Position numbers and translations under genes: made by a program. Below are positions 33,608 to 33,965 of a stretch of DNA of 33,965 nt, piece by piece. The stretch lies in NCBI GenBank assembly GCA_949295915.1, contig CASFNB010000014.1, forward strand, positions 1 through 33,965, written 5' to 3'. Source of the stretch: an uncultured Pseudomonadota bacterium. GTDB lineage: Bacteria; Pseudomonadota; Alphaproteobacteria; RF32; CAG-239. Every line of letters begins with the position of its first letter. The stretch's first letter is position 1. Under the pieces are notes generated by a model that was not told the DNA's origin, did not search any database, and saw only the letters and a list, made by a program, of their open reading frames with translations.

Positions 33608-33735
33608 CGTAAAAAAGACGGAGAGCGAGGCGAGTAGTAGGCGCCGAGGAAAAAAGTACCGGAGTGTACAAAAGCGTACATGAGGAAACTTTTTTCCGAT
33701 GGCAACGCCCTAATCGCCCGCTATACGTCTTTTTC
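33608..33735. repeat. Long nested palindrome next to autotransporter gene end
   Basis: The outer arms AAAAAGACG/CGTCTTTTT enclose imperfect GAGCGAGGCGAGTAG/CTAATCGCCCGCT, then GGCG/CGCC. The inner perfect arms are GGAAAAAAGT/ACTTTTTTCC (33648-33657, 33688-33697), with TGTAC/GTACA at the tip. It can fold as one hairpin of about 125 bases. Its right edge is one or two bases from the stop codon of the minus-strand gene, so it may form that gene's 3' end. Short ORFs across it are not convincing. Confidence 0.7.
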
Positions 33736-33736
33736 C

Positions 33737-33965
33737 CTAGAACGCGTAGTTCAAACCGGCGTTCAAGCCCAAGTTGGTATAATCTGAGCCAAATGTATAA
33801 GCCGCGTTGGCAAAACCGCTCCAACGTTCGTCAAAGCTCATACTTCCACCGACCTCCAAGCGTCCAAGAGTAGAGTTTTCCAATCCGTCAACTTGGCGCA
33901 GAGAAGTGACTTGAACATCACCGCTGCCGATATTTTGAATAATACTCGGTTTTACATAAACTTTG
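33737..33965 (-). CDS. Autotransporter beta-barrel domain protein, C-terminal part (partial)
   Basis: The minus-strand frame is open from the window edge to TAG at 33737 (76 codons). It reads strands ending in aromatic residues: TLGRLEVGGSMSFDERWSGF, NAAYTFGSDY and a final LNAGLNYAF. The last residue is Phe, as needed for BAM-dependent outer-membrane insertion. This is the typical end of an autotransporter barrel (AIDA/pertactin type). The passenger and start lie outside the window. Confidence 0.8.
   Translation of the reverse strand, partial: KVYVKPSIIQNIGSGDVQVTSLRQVDGLENSTLGRLEVGGSMSFDERWSGFANAAYTFGSDYTNLGLNAGLNYAF

Overview
The window is AT-rich bacterial chromosome. Its housekeeping genes (murA, glgX, trpS, serS, sdaA, ptsP, a rodZ-like gene, ispG, prfA) look alphaproteobacterial. 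The run ptsP, rodZ-like, ispG, prfA, the low GC, the many small exported proteins and the probable host-directed proteins suggest an uncultured host-associated (gut-type) alphaproteobacterium. That placement is inference; there is no rRNA or full phylogenetic marker set here.

Layout. 1-150 is a GC-richer intergenic block with a REP-like palindrome. 293-5445 holds murA (minus), small exported proteins, the glycogen-debranching gene glgX and a GNAT acetyltransferase. 5582-6397 is a hexose-6-phosphate mutarotase. About 6430-14995 is an accessory region ending at a tRNA-Thr gene. It is built of modules: an internally deleted SGNH hydrolase remnant, an Asp/Glu racemase, an exported ankyrin-repeat protein, a compact BcgI-like restriction-modification pair, a broken tyrosine-recombinase start with a 43-aa companion ORF, and a CE-clan cysteine-protease-like protein. 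Between modules recur the octamer ATCGGACT (also present in the tRNA T-arm), pieces of the tRNA 3' end, and a short coding tail with the pattern C-x-Y-R-T-x-x-Y-x-D/E-F-K. Two copies of a block of about 280 bp flank the restriction/protease part.

15126-23865 returns to core genes: trpS, a Glu/Arg plus Asp repeat protein, serS, a HAD phosphatase, then a tightly overlapping operon of a membrane-anchored MEMO-AMMECR1 fusion, an M49-like zinc peptidase and L-serine dehydratase. 23997-27722 holds small membrane and lipoproteins, a degenerate DEAD-box-derived protein, an isochorismatase-family hydrolase, a kinase-like protein and a lone ManC-type cupin. 27822-33446 is the ptsP, rodZ-like, ispG, prfA run. 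The right edge has tandem and palindromic repeats and the 3' end of an autotransporter beta-barrel gene that runs off the window.

The most unusual part is 6.4-15.0 kb. It reads as successive cargo modules stacked against one tRNA-Thr, each leaving the same scar: an integrase-like tail fused to a tRNA-like attachment core. No intact integrase is present, so the array looks fixed or dependent on a recombinase elsewhere.
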